NCBI GenBank assembly: GCA_020851555.1
Contig: JADZCM010000014.1
Location: 168,453 to 232,452, forward strand
Reading direction: 5' to 3'
DNA length: 64,000 nt
Source: Bryobacterales bacterium
GTDB lineage: Bacteria; Acidobacteriota; Terriglobia; Bryobacterales; Bryobacteraceae
This document shows, one piece after another, positions 8,645 through 17,553 of this stretch. The position numbers were made by a program, and so were the translations under genes. Position 1 is the stretch's first letter, and every line of letters begins with the position of its first letter. The notes beneath the pieces were generated by a model that made no database searches, was not told where the DNA came from, and was given only the letters and a program-made list of their open reading frames with translations.

Positions 8645-8650
8645 ATTATA
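8645..8650 (-). promoter_or_regulatory. -10 box of the HD/ImmA operon
   Basis: Perfect TATAAT read on the minus strand. Transcription would begin near 8638, about five bases before the ATG at 8633. The -35 region is weak (CAACGA at 17 bases). No Shine-Dalgarno lies between it and the start. Confidence 0.5.
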
Positions 8651-9028
<378 letters not shown>

Positions 9029-9189
9029 GTGTCGGGCTCTCTGCCATTACACCAGACCGCGCCGTTGACTGTCAACGCGCGCAGCACCTCCGTCCAGAGG
9101 ATGTCCGGTTGGGGCTTCGCAGAGGGGACTGGCGCGGCTTGCGTGAAGGGCCGGACCTCGCGGCGCGGCGCCGGGACCCGCCGCACGCC

Positions 9190-10002
9190 TTACGGCTCCA
9201 GGCCGGGGACCGGAATCCGGTAACGGCCCGCGAAGACGTCGCGGAAGAGTTGGAGGATTTCTTCGTGGATGAGGCCGTTGTCGGCCAGCAGATCCGGGCT
9301 TGACAGCGCGTGAGGCTCGCCGCGCATGCCGGTCCGGACGCCGCCCGCCTCGGTCACCAGCAGTACCCCGGCCGCCAAGTCCCAGGGATTCAGGCCGAAC
9401 TCCCAGAAGGCGTCCAGGCGGCCGCAGGCCACGTAGGCCAGGTCCAGCGCGGCCGAACCGGCGCGCCGGACGCCGTGCGACGCCATGCCCATCTGGTAGA
9501 AGAAATGGACGTTGACGTTGTGGTGCCGCTTGCGGCTCGGGAACCCCGTGGCGACCAGGCAGTCGGAAAGCCGGCTGGCGCCCGAGACGTGTATGCGGCG
9601 GTTATTCAGCCAAGCACCGGCGCCCAGTTCGGCAGCGAACATCTCGTCCCGGCCGGGTTCATAGACGACGCCGGCGATCATCCGGCCCGCCCGCTCCAGC
9701 CCCATCGAAACGCAGAACATGGGGAAACCGTGCGCGAAGTTCGCGGTGCCGTCCAGCGGATCGACGTACCAGCAGTACTCCGAGGCTGTCCGGTGCTTGC
9801 CGCTTTCCTCCGCCACGATCGAGTGGGAGGGGAACCGCGTCCGCAGGCGCTCGACAATGAGGCGGTCGCTGGCGGTGTCGGCCTCCGTTACCAGGTCGAA
9901 CTCGCCTTTCAAACGGTAGCCGATCCCCCGCTCCGCGTAACTGACCAGAACGCCGGCGGCTTCGCGCGCAATCTCCTGAGCGATGTCGATGAAGGTACTC
10001 AT
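9190..10002 (-). CDS. Inositol monophosphatase family protein
   Basis: This 270-residue protein is a Mg-dependent Li-sensitive phosphatase. The signature residues are present: EESG for the first metal Glu, VDPLDGTANF for the catalytic Asp pair, and near the C-terminus NPWDLAAGVLLVTEAGG, the second family motif WDxAAG. Members hydrolyse inositol-1-phosphate, or in other cases fructose-1,6-bisphosphate or PAP; SuhB also acts in rRNA antitermination. The start ATG at 10002 uses GAGGAGGG lying at the end of the Hfq-like gene, ten bases upstream, so the two are coupled. It is last in the VWA/Hfq-like/IMPase operon, with tRNA-Asn next in the same direction. Exact substrate is not shown by sequence. 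Confidence 0.88.
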   Translation of the reverse strand: MSTFIDIAQEIAREAAGVLVSYAERGIGYRLKGEFDLVTEADTASDRLIVERLRTRFPSHSIVAEESGKHRTASEYCWYVDPLDGTANFAHGFPMFCVSMGLERAGRMIAGVVYEPGRDEMFAAELGAGAWLNNRRIHVSGASRLSDCLVATGFPSRKRHHNVNVHFFYQMGMASHGVRRAGSAALDLAYVACGRLDAFWEFGLNPWDLAAGVLLVTEAGGVRTGMRGEPHALSSPDLLADNGLIHEEILQLFRDVFAGRYRIPVPGLEP

Positions 10003-10012
10003 CCGAGGGGGG

Positions 10013-10255
10013 CTAGCCCTCCTCTTCGTGCAGGTACTTGATGTCGTGCTTGTAGATGAACAGGTTCGGCCCGTCCGTCCGGGTCAGCCGTAAGAAACTG
10101 GAGTCGTAGAACTCAATGGTGCCGGAAAATTCTTCGTTCGAACGGAGGCGAACCCGCACGCGGATCCCATTGTCGATCAGGTACCGCAGGTACTTCACCT
10201 CCGCCAGCGTCTGCTCCGGCGGCTTGCTCTTGGTCTTGGTTTTGGTCTTTTCCAT
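10013..10255 (-). CDS. Hfq-like Sm/LSm RNA-binding protein
   Basis: This 80-residue protein begins with a Lys-rich tail (MEKTKTKTKSK). An Sm-like fold then follows: VKYLRYLIDNGIRVRVRLRS, GTIEFYDSSFLRLTR and an Sm2-like end GPNLFIYKHDIKYLHEEE. The F-x-Y-K-H segment resembles the YKHAIS motif of Hfq that binds the 3' end of sRNAs. The first half is less like Hfq (no NxLR, a different distal face), so a divergent Hfq found in Acidobacteria is the best reading. It probably forms a hexamer. It lies 15 bases after the VWA gene and 10 before the phosphatase gene, in one operon. Confidence 0.65.
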   Translation of the reverse strand: MEKTKTKTKSKPPEQTLAEVKYLRYLIDNGIRVRVRLRSNEEFSGTIEFYDSSFLRLTRTDGPNLFIYKHDIKYLHEEEG

Positions 10256-10270
10256 CCCAAGCGGACTCGT

Positions 10271-11248
10271 TCACTTGGAGCGAGGCGTGCTCTCCTTGAC
10301 CCTCGATCCCCGGTCGGGGGCCAGGGAGCGTGGCTGCTCAACTGCACCATAATAACCGCTCCGGGCGCGCACCTGCAAACCCGGGCTGGACACGGTCACC
10401 GTCAGGCGGTGATACCGTTCGCGCGCGGGCGGGATGCCTTGCGGATAGTAGGCGAGGTAGTACTGCGTCCGCAGTTCCCGGAGTATGTCCACGAAGGCGG
10501 TGTCGAGGCCCGGCCCCACGCTCGGGGTGAAGACCCTGCCGGCAGTGCCGGCGGCCAGGGTTATCAGCGCGTTTTCCCCGCCGAGGTTGCGTCCGGCGTC
10601 ACTGGTGACGGGCACCACCAGGATCGCGTAGAGCACGGCGTCCGCCATTTGGGCGGCCTGGAGGGCGTCGTGGAACGTCTTGGCACTCGTGGTGTCTCCG
10701 CCGTCGGTGATGAGAACCAACACCCGGCGTCCCTCGCGTATCTCCAGGTCCTGCGAGACGAGGTATATGGCGTCGTACATAGAAGTTCCACTGGCCGGCT
10801 TCAACTGCCGCATGGCCGCCTCGATCCGCTCCGGACGCCTTGTAAAGCCCGAGAGAAGGGCCACCTCGTAGCTGAAGCTGTAAAACGCCACCGCGTCCTG
10901 AGGATGCCCTTCCGAGAAGACCGCTTTCAGAAAACGCGAAACCGACTCCATCTCGTACCGCAGGTCGATGGCGGTCGAGAGGCTGTGGTCGAAAAGAATG
11001 GCGATGGAGAGAGGCTGTTCGGTCTGCCGCTCGAACACGGCGATCTCCTGTTTGACGCCGTTGTCGAGGACTGTGAAGTCCTCCCTGGTGAGCGTGCCGA
11101 CCAGGTCGCCGGAGGGATTCTTGACAGTGGCCAGGATGCGGACCAGATCGACATCCACACGGAATAACGGTTCCTGGGCTGCGCCGCGGGGAAGGAAACA
11201 AGAGGCGCAGGCCAACACCCCCAGGATGACCGACGCGGGCCAGGGCAT
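10271..11248 (-). CDS. Secreted VWFA-related acidobacterial domain protein
   Basis: This is 325 residues with a signal peptide (MPWPASVILGVLACASCFLP, cleavage near GAAQ). An N-terminal beta domain follows (FRVDVDLVRILATVKNPSGD, then LTREDFTVLDNGVKQEI). A von Willebrand A domain comes next, with a MIDAS-like IAILFDHSLSTA (DxSxS present as DHSLS), a Thr in SGTSMYDAIYL and LVLITDGGDTTS. This architecture is the VWFA-related acidobacterial family, abundant in that phylum. It probably mediates metal-dependent protein binding outside the cytoplasm; no partner is known. It is the first gene of the operon with the Hfq-like and IMPase genes, divergent from the thioesterase gene 38 bases away. Confidence 0.85.
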   Translation of the reverse strand: MPWPASVILGVLACASCFLPRGAAQEPLFRVDVDLVRILATVKNPSGDLVGTLTREDFTVLDNGVKQEIAVFERQTEQPLSIAILFDHSLSTAIDLRYEMESVSRFLKAVFSEGHPQDAVAFYSFSYEVALLSGFTRRPERIEAAMRQLKPASGTSMYDAIYLVSQDLEIREGRRVLVLITDGGDTTSAKTFHDALQAAQMADAVLYAILVVPVTSDAGRNLGGENALITLAAGTAGRVFTPSVGPGLDTAFVDILRELRTQYYLAYYPQGIPPARERYHRLTVTVSSPGLQVRARSGYYGAVEQPRSLAPDRGSRVKESTPRSK

Positions 11249-11285
11249 CTCTGACCGCTATGGTAGCAGATGAGAGAATGTGCCC

Positions 11286-11690
11286 ATGGATCGAACTTGC
11301 CGCGAGACCCGCATCACCGTGCGTTACGCCGAGACCGACCAGATGGGAGTAGCCTACTACGCCAACTACCTGGTGTGGATGGAGGTGGGGCGGGTGGAAT
11401 ACTGCCGCGCGGCGGGCTTCCGCTACCGCGACATGGAGGAGGACGGCGTGCTCTTAACGGTGGTGGAAGCCAGTTGCCGTTACCTCCGCCCGGCGCGCTA
11501 CGACGAGGAGATTCTCGTCCGCACCTGGATAGAAAAGGCGACTCCGCGGCTGGTCGGTTTCGGCTACCAGGTTCTGCGCGCGGCGGACCGCGGCACCCTG
11601 GCGACCGGCGCGACGAAACACGTCTTCTGCACGCGCGACATGAAGCCCACGCGCCTCCCGCCGAAGTACAGGGCGTTGTTTGGGATTTGA
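11286..11690 (+). CDS. Acyl-CoA thioesterase, YbgC/4HBT family
   Basis: This 134-residue hotdog-fold enzyme has the active-site motif VRYAETDQMGVAYYANYLVW. It includes the Asp (D in TDQMG) and Tyr-Ala-Asn-Tyr typical of the 4-hydroxybenzoyl-CoA thioesterase/YbgC family. Such enzymes hydrolyse short or aromatic acyl-CoAs in the cytoplasm. The ATG at 11286 has GAGAG at a suitable distance; a GTG at 11280 is possible and would add two residues. It stands alone, divergent from the VWA operon. No tol-pal genes, the usual YbgC neighbours, are present. Confidence 0.85.
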   Translation: MDRTCRETRITVRYAETDQMGVAYYANYLVWMEVGRVEYCRAAGFRYRDMEEDGVLLTVVEASCRYLRPARYDEEILVRTWIEKATPRLVGFGYQVLRAADRGTLATGATKHVFCTRDMKPTRLPPKYRALFGI

Positions 11691-11789
11691 GAGGAGGCGC
11701 CCGCGGTGACCGCATTGCCGGGAACGTCCAGCCGCCGGGGTGGCTCGTGATAGAATCGGCGGGATCGGGATGCAGGATCCCGAGAGGAC

Positions 11790-13013
11790 ATGAACTACCG
11801 TACCTTCTTCAGAACCTTGGCGGCCGTTGCCGTATTCGCCGCCAGCCTATTCGTAGCATTGCCGCAAGCCTCCCCGGCCGGATCCGAAGCTCTGAAAATC
11901 GTGACCGGCCCCTATCTTCAGGCCGCCACGGAGAACTCCGTGACGATCGTGTGGATCACCAATCGAAACTCGACCGGGGCGGTCGAGTTGGGCCCGTCCG
12001 GCGCCGAGTTGAAAACTGTGGCCAACAGCCGCGACGGCCTGATCGACGCCAACGAGCGGGTACACAAGGTGGCGCTCACGGATCTCAAGCCCGGCGCCGT
12101 CTACCGCTACCGCGCGGTCTCCCGCGACATACTGAAGTTCGGCTCCAACAAGGTCGACTACGGCGAAACCGTAACCAGCGATTTGCTGGAGTTCCGCACC
12201 TTCGACCGGAGTAAGCAGGAGTACTCGTTCCTCGTCTTCAACGACATCCATGACATATCCGCGACCATCGCCGATCTTCTGAAAATGAACGGCGACCGTC
12301 CCTACGATTTCGTGGTGTTGAACGGCGACACGGTCAGCAGCCTGGACGGGGAGAGCCGCATCACCCCCATCCTGGACCAGGCGGTGGCGAGCTTCGCGTC
12401 GCGGATTCCGTTGTTCTGGCTGAGGGGAAATCACGAAACGCGCGGCAGCTTCGCACGGCAGTTTCCGGGCTACATTGCTTCACCCACCGGACGCTATTAC
12501 TATTCCTTCAGCCACGGCCCGGTGCGTTTTGTCGTGCTGGACACGGGAGAAGACAAGACCGACAGCCACGTCGAGTACAGCGGGCTGGCCGATTTCGAAC
12601 GCTATCGCCGGGAGGAAGCCGAGTGGCTCAGGGCGGAGGTCAAGACACCCGCGTTCCGGCAGGCCAGGTTCCGGGTGGTTTTCGCACACATGCCTTTTCC
12701 CGCGGCTCCACGTCCGCAGGCCCCCGGCACTCCGCCCAGCCCGTTTACGGGAATGGAGGACGGCTTCAGGAACTTCGGTGCAACCCTGGACGGGGCGGGC
12801 GTCGACATGATGATTTCGGGACACGTGCACTCTCCCGCCATCATCCAGCCGGAGCCCGGGCGGCACAAGTATCCCATCGTGCGCGGAGGCGGCCCCAAGG
12901 ATCAGGGCCGGACCCTCATTCGAGTCGAGGTCAAGGGGCGCACTCTGGACGCCACCATCCTCCGGCCGGACGGAACCGTGTTCGGGACTTCCCAGGTGTC
13001 CTCAAATCGCTGA
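11790..13013 (+). CDS. Secreted metallophosphoesterase (purple acid phosphatase-like)
   Basis: This is 407 residues with a signal peptide (FRTLAAVAVFAASLFVALPQ). An N-terminal fibronectin-like domain follows (QAATENSVTIVWITNRNSTG to about residue 140), as in purple acid phosphatases. The calcineurin-like domain has the metal motifs FNDIHD, VVLNGDTVS, LRGNHETRG, VVFAHMPF and ISGHVHSP in order. The first motif is NDIHD rather than the more usual GDxH, which may change one ligand. A GAGAGGA ribosome site precedes ATG 11790. It probably releases phosphate from extracellular esters; the true substrate is unknown. Confidence 0.85.
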   Translation: MNYRTFFRTLAAVAVFAASLFVALPQASPAGSEALKIVTGPYLQAATENSVTIVWITNRNSTGAVELGPSGAELKTVANSRDGLIDANERVHKVALTDLKPGAVYRYRAVSRDILKFGSNKVDYGETVTSDLLEFRTFDRSKQEYSFLVFNDIHDISATIADLLKMNGDRPYDFVVLNGDTVSSLDGESRITPILDQAVASFASRIPLFWLRGNHETRGSFARQFPGYIASPTGRYYYSFSHGPVRFVVLDTGEDKTDSHVEYSGLADFERYRREEAEWLRAEVKTPAFRQARFRVVFAHMPFPAAPRPQAPGTPPSPFTGMEDGFRNFGATLDGAGVDMMISGHVHSPAIIQPEPGRHKYPIVRGGGPKDQGRTLIRVEVKGRTLDATILRPDGTVFGTSQVSSNR

Positions 13014-13119
13014 TCTTCCGCCCCGCTGCTGTTGCCGGGCGCTCCCCGGCGGATCTACCATAGTCAGGCCGGCGGATCATCAGGCGGACTCAAGATGGGC
13101 GCCGGGGAAAGGGACTACG

Positions 13120-14523
13120 ATGGGCTCCCTTACCAGAAGAGAGATGCTGGCTTCGCTCGGCGCGCTGGCCGCCGCGGAGACGCCGCCCAGCCGGGCCGCT
13201 CTCCGCCCTCCCAATATCGTCCTGATACTGGCCGACGACATGGGGGTGGGCGACCTTGGCTGTTACGGCCAGAAACTGCTCAAGACTCCCCACATCGATG
13301 GCCTGGCGGCGGAGGGCACTCGGTTCACGGACGCCTACGCCGGCGCCATGGTATGCGCGCCCTCGCGCTGCACCCTGATGACGGGCTACCACCTGGGCCA
13401 TGCCACCGTCCGTGACAACTGGGAAGAGTATCCCGAAGGCCAGCACCCCCTGGCCGAACGTGACGTGACGGCCGCCGCCGTGCTTAAGAAGGCGGGTTAT
13501 GCCACCGGCCTTTGCGGCAAGTGGGGTCTCGGAGGACCCGATTCGCGCAGCGCGCCCAACCGGGCCGGCTTCGATTTCTTCTACGGCTACAACTGCCAGC
13601 GTCACGCCCACCGCTACTTCACCGACTACCTATGGCGCAACACGGAGCGGATTCCTATCCCCCAAAGCGCGAAACGGCGTGTGTACTCGCAGGACCTGAT
13701 CGCCGACGCCGGCCTGCGCTTCATCGAGGAAAACCGCAGCGGTCCTTTCTTCCTGTTCTGCGCCTGGACCCTCCCGCACGGCCCTTACGAAATCAATAAC
13801 GTGCCCAGCGTCGAGGCGTACAAGAACTCCGGATGGCCCGACGCCGAGAAGGTGTACGCCACAATGGTGGACCGTCTGGACGCCGATGTAGGGCGGGTCC
13901 TGGCGCAGTTGCGGAAACTGGGGCTGGAGGACAACACGCTGGTGCTGTTTGCCAGCGACAACGGCCCCGGAGGCGGGCCTGCCAACAACGCGCGCTTCGG
14001 CAGCCAGGCGGGGCTGCGTGAAGTCAAAGGATCGTTGCGTGAAGGCGGAATTCGAGTACCCCTGATCGCGCGATGGCCGGGCCGGGTCCCCGCCGGCAGG
14101 ACTTCCGGCTTCCAGACCGCCTTCTGGGATTTCCTGCCGACGGTGGCAGACCTGGCGGGAACCAGCGCCCCGAAAGGCATCGACGGCATTTCGGTTTTAC
14201 CGGCCCTGCTCGGAAAGCCGCAGACCCCGCACGAATACCTGTATTGGGAACGCCGGACGGCGAACCGGCTCACGCAGGCGGTGCGGCAGGGCGACTGGAA
14301 GGGGTACCGGGAATCGGAGGATGGTCCTGTCGAACTCTACGACCTCAAGACCGACCGCGGCGAATCGAACAACGTCGCCGCCGCGCATCCGGAGACCGTG
14401 GCGCGGATCACCCGCATTATGCAGTCGGCGCGGGTAGATGTAACGCCGCCGAAGCAGGATCCGCGCATCTGGGATAAGTACCGCGAAGACAACAAACGGC
14501 TGGATGCTCTGTTCGCGCAGTAA
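13120..14523 (+). CDS. Sulfatase (arylsulfatase type)
   Basis: This 467-residue member of the formylglycine sulfatase family has NIVLILADDMGVGDLGCYG holding the metal Asp pair. CAPSRCTLMTG (C79-x-P-S-R) is the signature whose Cys is oxidised to formylglycine by an anaerobic or FGE-type maturase. KWGLGG, FASDNGPGG and a C-terminal ELYDLKTDRGESNN follow, as usual. The N-terminus (MGSLTRREMLASLGALAAAE) has an RRE and a hydrophobic stretch, consistent with a Tat-like or Sec signal. The protein should act on sulfated polysaccharides or glycans outside the cytoplasm. No maturase gene is in the window. Confidence 0.9.
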   Translation: MGSLTRREMLASLGALAAAETPPSRAALRPPNIVLILADDMGVGDLGCYGQKLLKTPHIDGLAAEGTRFTDAYAGAMVCAPSRCTLMTGYHLGHATVRDNWEEYPEGQHPLAERDVTAAAVLKKAGYATGLCGKWGLGGPDSRSAPNRAGFDFFYGYNCQRHAHRYFTDYLWRNTERIPIPQSAKRRVYSQDLIADAGLRFIEENRSGPFFLFCAWTLPHGPYEINNVPSVEAYKNSGWPDAEKVYATMVDRLDADVGRVLAQLRKLGLEDNTLVLFASDNGPGGGPANNARFGSQAGLREVKGSLREGGIRVPLIARWPGRVPAGRTSGFQTAFWDFLPTVADLAGTSAPKGIDGISVLPALLGKPQTPHEYLYWERRTANRLTQAVRQGDWKGYRESEDGPVELYDLKTDRGESNNVAAAHPETVARITRIMQSARVDVTPPKQDPRIWDKYREDNKRLDALFAQ

Positions 14524-14738
14524 GCCGCAAGAGGACGCCGGACGTCCAGCGGCAGGTTGCCGGGTGTCCCTGTGATCCCTGCTACTGCCGGTTGAAGCGG
14601 CTGTGCCTGAAAGCGCCAATCCTCTCTACGGCTTGCAAAGGCTGAATCGCCTGAGGGCACGCCTGCTCAGCCGCCGGGCCGCAATGCTCAGCAGAGCGAT
14701 GGAACGAACGGACTATCGCCACGTCTAAATAATTGACG

Positions 14739-14756
14739 CGGGTCCAGTAAGACCCG
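14739..14756. promoter_or_regulatory. Perfect hairpin upstream of the HtrA gene
   Basis: CGGGTC, a six-base loop CAGTAA, then GACCCG form a perfect 6-bp inverted repeat 30 bases before the protease start. TTGACG lies just before it (14733-14738). It may be an operator or a leader stem-loop. The rest of 14524-14786 holds no gene. Confidence 0.3.
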
Positions 14757-14786
14757 GACAAGAAGCACTTGGAACAGGGAGGCTAC

Positions 14787-16265
14787 ATGAAGGGATGTAT
14801 GGTTTGGACACGCAGGAAGGGCGTGGTCCTGGGAATAGGCTTGGCCTTGACGCTCGGCGGATTTGGCGCTGTCCGCGCGGCGATGGATGCCGCCGCAACG
14901 AGACCGCCCGCCACTTTCAGGCTCGCCGATCCGAATGAAGGTCCGAGCAGAAGCAGTTTCGCCCCGGTGGTGAAGAAGGCGCTGCCGGCGGTGGTCGAAG
15001 TGACTTCCTCGAAAGTTGTAAAGACGCCTGCCGGGTTCTTCGGGCCGGGGCAGATGGACCCCTTTTTCCGGCAGTTCTTCGGCGACGACTCGAGCGGCCG
15101 CTTTAACGCTCCCCGTGAGCAGCGCGAGCAGGGCGTGGGTTCAGGCGTCATTGTGAGCCCCGAGGGCTACATCTTGACGAACAACCACGTCGTGGACGGC
15201 GCGAAGGACGTTCGGGTGGTACTTACCGACAAGCGTGAGTTCAAGGCGAGCGTCGTGGGCACGGATGCCAAAACCGACATCGCGGTGCTCAAGATCGACG
15301 GCAGCGGCCTGTCTCCCATCATGGTCGGCGATTCTTCGAAGGTCCAGGTTGGCGATTACGCCCTGGCCATCGGAAACCCCTTTGGAGTGGGGCAGACCGT
15401 CACCATGGGGATCGTCAGCGCGACCGGCCGCGGCGGCCTGGGGATCGAGGACTACGAGGATTTCATTCAGACCGACGCTCCCATCAACCCCGGAAACTCC
15501 GGCGGGGCGCTGGTCAACGACCGCGGTGAGCTGATCGGCATCAACACGGCGATTCTGTCTCACGGGTCCGGCGGGAACCAGGGGATCGGGTTTGCGGTGC
15601 CTGTCAATCTGGCCCGGCAGGTCATGGACCAGATTCTGAAAAACGGCAAGGTGACGCGAGCCTACCTCGGCGTCGTCCCGCAGGACGTGACCCCCGCCAT
15701 GGCGAAGGCCTTTGGCGTGAAGGAGCAGAAAGGCGCGCTGGTGGGAGACGTGAGCCCGAACAGCCCGGCACAGCGGGCCGGACTGGAGAGGGGAGACATC
15801 ATCCTGGACGTCAACGGGAAGGAGGTTGCCGACGCAAACGGGCTGCGGATGACCATTTCCATGATGCAGCCGGATTCGACGGTCAGCTTCAAGATCCTGC
15901 GCGACGGGAACACGCGCGAGTTGACGGCGAAGCTGGGTGAGCTGGAACCGCCGAGGGGCGAGCGGGCCAGCGCCGAGAAGCCGGGTTCCGAAAGCGGGCT
16001 GGAGGGGGTCGCGGTTGAAAACCTGACGCCGCAGACCGCGCGCGAACTCGGCTTGCCGGCAAACACCCCTGGTGTGGTAGTGGCCGATATCAGTCCCTCG
16101 AGCCCGGTTGCCGGGTCCGGTTTGCAGGAAGGCGACGTGATTCAGGAAGTCAACCGCAAGCCGGTGAAGAACGTGGCGGATTACCAGCAAGCGCTGCGTA
16201 GCGCCGGAAAGGAGCCTCTCCTTCTGGTGAACCGTCACGGCAATACGCTATATGTAGCCGCGTGA
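14787..16265 (+). CDS. Do-family serine protease (DegP/HtrA)
   Basis: This 492-residue periplasmic protease/chaperone has its start at ATG 14787, with AGGGAGG seven bases upstream. A signal sequence spans about residues 10-33 (VVLGIGLALTLGGFGAVRAA). The trypsin-like domain carries the catalytic triad H134 (TNNHVVDG), D164 (KTDIAVLKI) and S238 (NPGNSGGAL). Two PDZ domains follow, near 270-365 (RAYLGVVPQD) and 400-490 (GVVVADISPSSPVAGSGLQEGD). The family degrades misfolded envelope proteins and is usually induced by envelope stress. It is a single-gene unit. Length and both PDZ domains match DegP/DegQ. Confidence 0.95.
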   Translation: MKGCMVWTRRKGVVLGIGLALTLGGFGAVRAAMDAAATRPPATFRLADPNEGPSRSSFAPVVKKALPAVVEVTSSKVVKTPAGFFGPGQMDPFFRQFFGDDSSGRFNAPREQREQGVGSGVIVSPEGYILTNNHVVDGAKDVRVVLTDKREFKASVVGTDAKTDIAVLKIDGSGLSPIMVGDSSKVQVGDYALAIGNPFGVGQTVTMGIVSATGRGGLGIEDYEDFIQTDAPINPGNSGGALVNDRGELIGINTAILSHGSGGNQGIGFAVPVNLARQVMDQILKNGKVTRAYLGVVPQDVTPAMAKAFGVKEQKGALVGDVSPNSPAQRAGLERGDIILDVNGKEVADANGLRMTISMMQPDSTVSFKILRDGNTRELTAKLGELEPPRGERASAEKPGSESGLEGVAVENLTPQTARELGLPANTPGVVVADISPSSPVAGSGLQEGDVIQEVNRKPVKNVADYQQALRSAGKEPLLLVNRHGNTLYVAA

Positions 16266-16300
16266 CAAGTCCGCTTCCGGGGCGCCTCCGGCGCCTCCCG

Positions 16301-17416
16301 TCAGTGAGCCAGCCTCGGCCGTTCCGGCAGCCGGGGCTGGCTTTGCTCTGTTCCAGCCGGTCCCAGCCTTTCCTGCTCAATGACGAAGCGGACCCCCGCC
16401 AGAATCAGGATCTGCGAGAACAGCCCCGCCACCGCCGAGAATTGCTCCAGGTAGAAGCTGAAGACTTGCGTAACAAGGATCGAAACCAGCAGGGAGCGCT
16501 CGAACATCTCGAACGCACGCAGTCTGGACCGGCGGATGCGGATAACGCCCAGCATCGTGAATAAGCCGGCTGCAAGCGAGGAGGCCATCTGCATGCCTTC
16601 CACGAACGTCAGGGCCGTGATCTTCGCCGCGACATGAGCCAGCAAACCGACGCGCGCGAGCTGGACCCAGCCCAGACCGAAGAAGAACACCAGCACAACC
16701 GCATAAACCAGGTTGACGGCTGCCTGGGCCACAAAGAGGGCGACGATAAGGGTCTGAAACCCGGGAAGCCGCGCCGTTCTGCGGTACAGACCGCGCAATG
16801 CGGAGACACCCCGCACAACGTATCCCGGCCCAGGGCGCGGGGACAGATCTTCCCGGAAGATCTGATCCCGGATGGCCGGCACAAGGGGATTCGAGGGGTC
16901 GCTGCGGCTGAGGTAGAAGAGAGTGAGTTCCCGGGACCCCTCATCCGATCCGTGAATGGCCGTTTCTTCCATCTGTCTCAGTGCGTTCACCAGATACTCC
17001 TGGTCCGAGTATACGGGCCAGGTTCGAACGGCGCGGACAGCGAGAACCGTCACAACGAAGGTCACGTAGATCAAGGCGACGGCTGGGGCGTAGAAATAAT
17101 CGTTGTCGGCGGTAACGAACTTCCCCACCTCGTCGATGAAGGCGCCGAAGCCCAGTCCGCCCAACACCGACGCCAGCCGGTGCGCCGCTCTGCTGAGGTA
17201 GCTGATGAGAACGATCATGGCCGCCAGCATCAGCAGACCGCCCCATAGCATGTGCGCAATATGCAGCTTTCCGTGGCCAAGCCTGGGGTACCCGCTGAGT
17301 TCCAGAAACGTACGGATCCCCAGAACGGCGGCCACCGCCGCTACCAGGAAGGTCTCCAGGTAAGCCCAGGCATCAAAGTTGCGGACGAAGAAACGCCTTG
17401 GTTTCGTGGCCGGCAT
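16301..17416 (-). CDS. Polytopic membrane protein of unknown function
   Basis: This is 371 residues with about eight or nine hydrophobic segments, for example WAYLETFLVAAVAAVLGI, MLWGGLLMLAAMIVLISYL, VALIYVTFVVTVLAV and a C-terminal AGLFSQILILAGVRFVI. A conserved-looking polar segment GAFIDEVGKFVTADNDYFY lies between membrane spans 3 and 4, with acidic and aromatic residues that could face a substrate or ion path. A cytoplasmic loop of about 60 residues lies in the middle. I recognise related hypothetical proteins but no assigned function. It is transcribed alone, converging on the HtrA gene. Confidence 0.7.
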   Translation of the reverse strand: MPATKPRRFFVRNFDAWAYLETFLVAAVAAVLGIRTFLELSGYPRLGHGKLHIAHMLWGGLLMLAAMIVLISYLSRAAHRLASVLGGLGFGAFIDEVGKFVTADNDYFYAPAVALIYVTFVVTVLAVRAVRTWPVYSDQEYLVNALRQMEETAIHGSDEGSRELTLFYLSRSDPSNPLVPAIRDQIFREDLSPRPGPGYVVRGVSALRGLYRRTARLPGFQTLIVALFVAQAAVNLVYAVVLVFFFGLGWVQLARVGLLAHVAAKITALTFVEGMQMASSLAAGLFTMLGVIRIRRSRLRAFEMFERSLLVSILVTQVFSFYLEQFSAVAGLFSQILILAGVRFVIEQERLGPAGTEQSQPRLPERPRLAH

Positions 17417-17553
17417 GGCTGCTACGAATCATGATACGCCGACGGACGGGCGGCCCCGCTCGCGGACCGGCCGGGTCCGAGAGCGCCGTCCCGGGCGCCG
17501 CGTCTGGTTTGTCCGCCGCGCCTGATTTTTGAGTTTCCGAGGCGAAGGCGGGG

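Noticed and set aside
15141..16238. Long minus-strand frame opposite the HtrA gene
   Set aside because: The plus strand has a full catalytic triad and PDZ domains; the antisense product is low-complexity.
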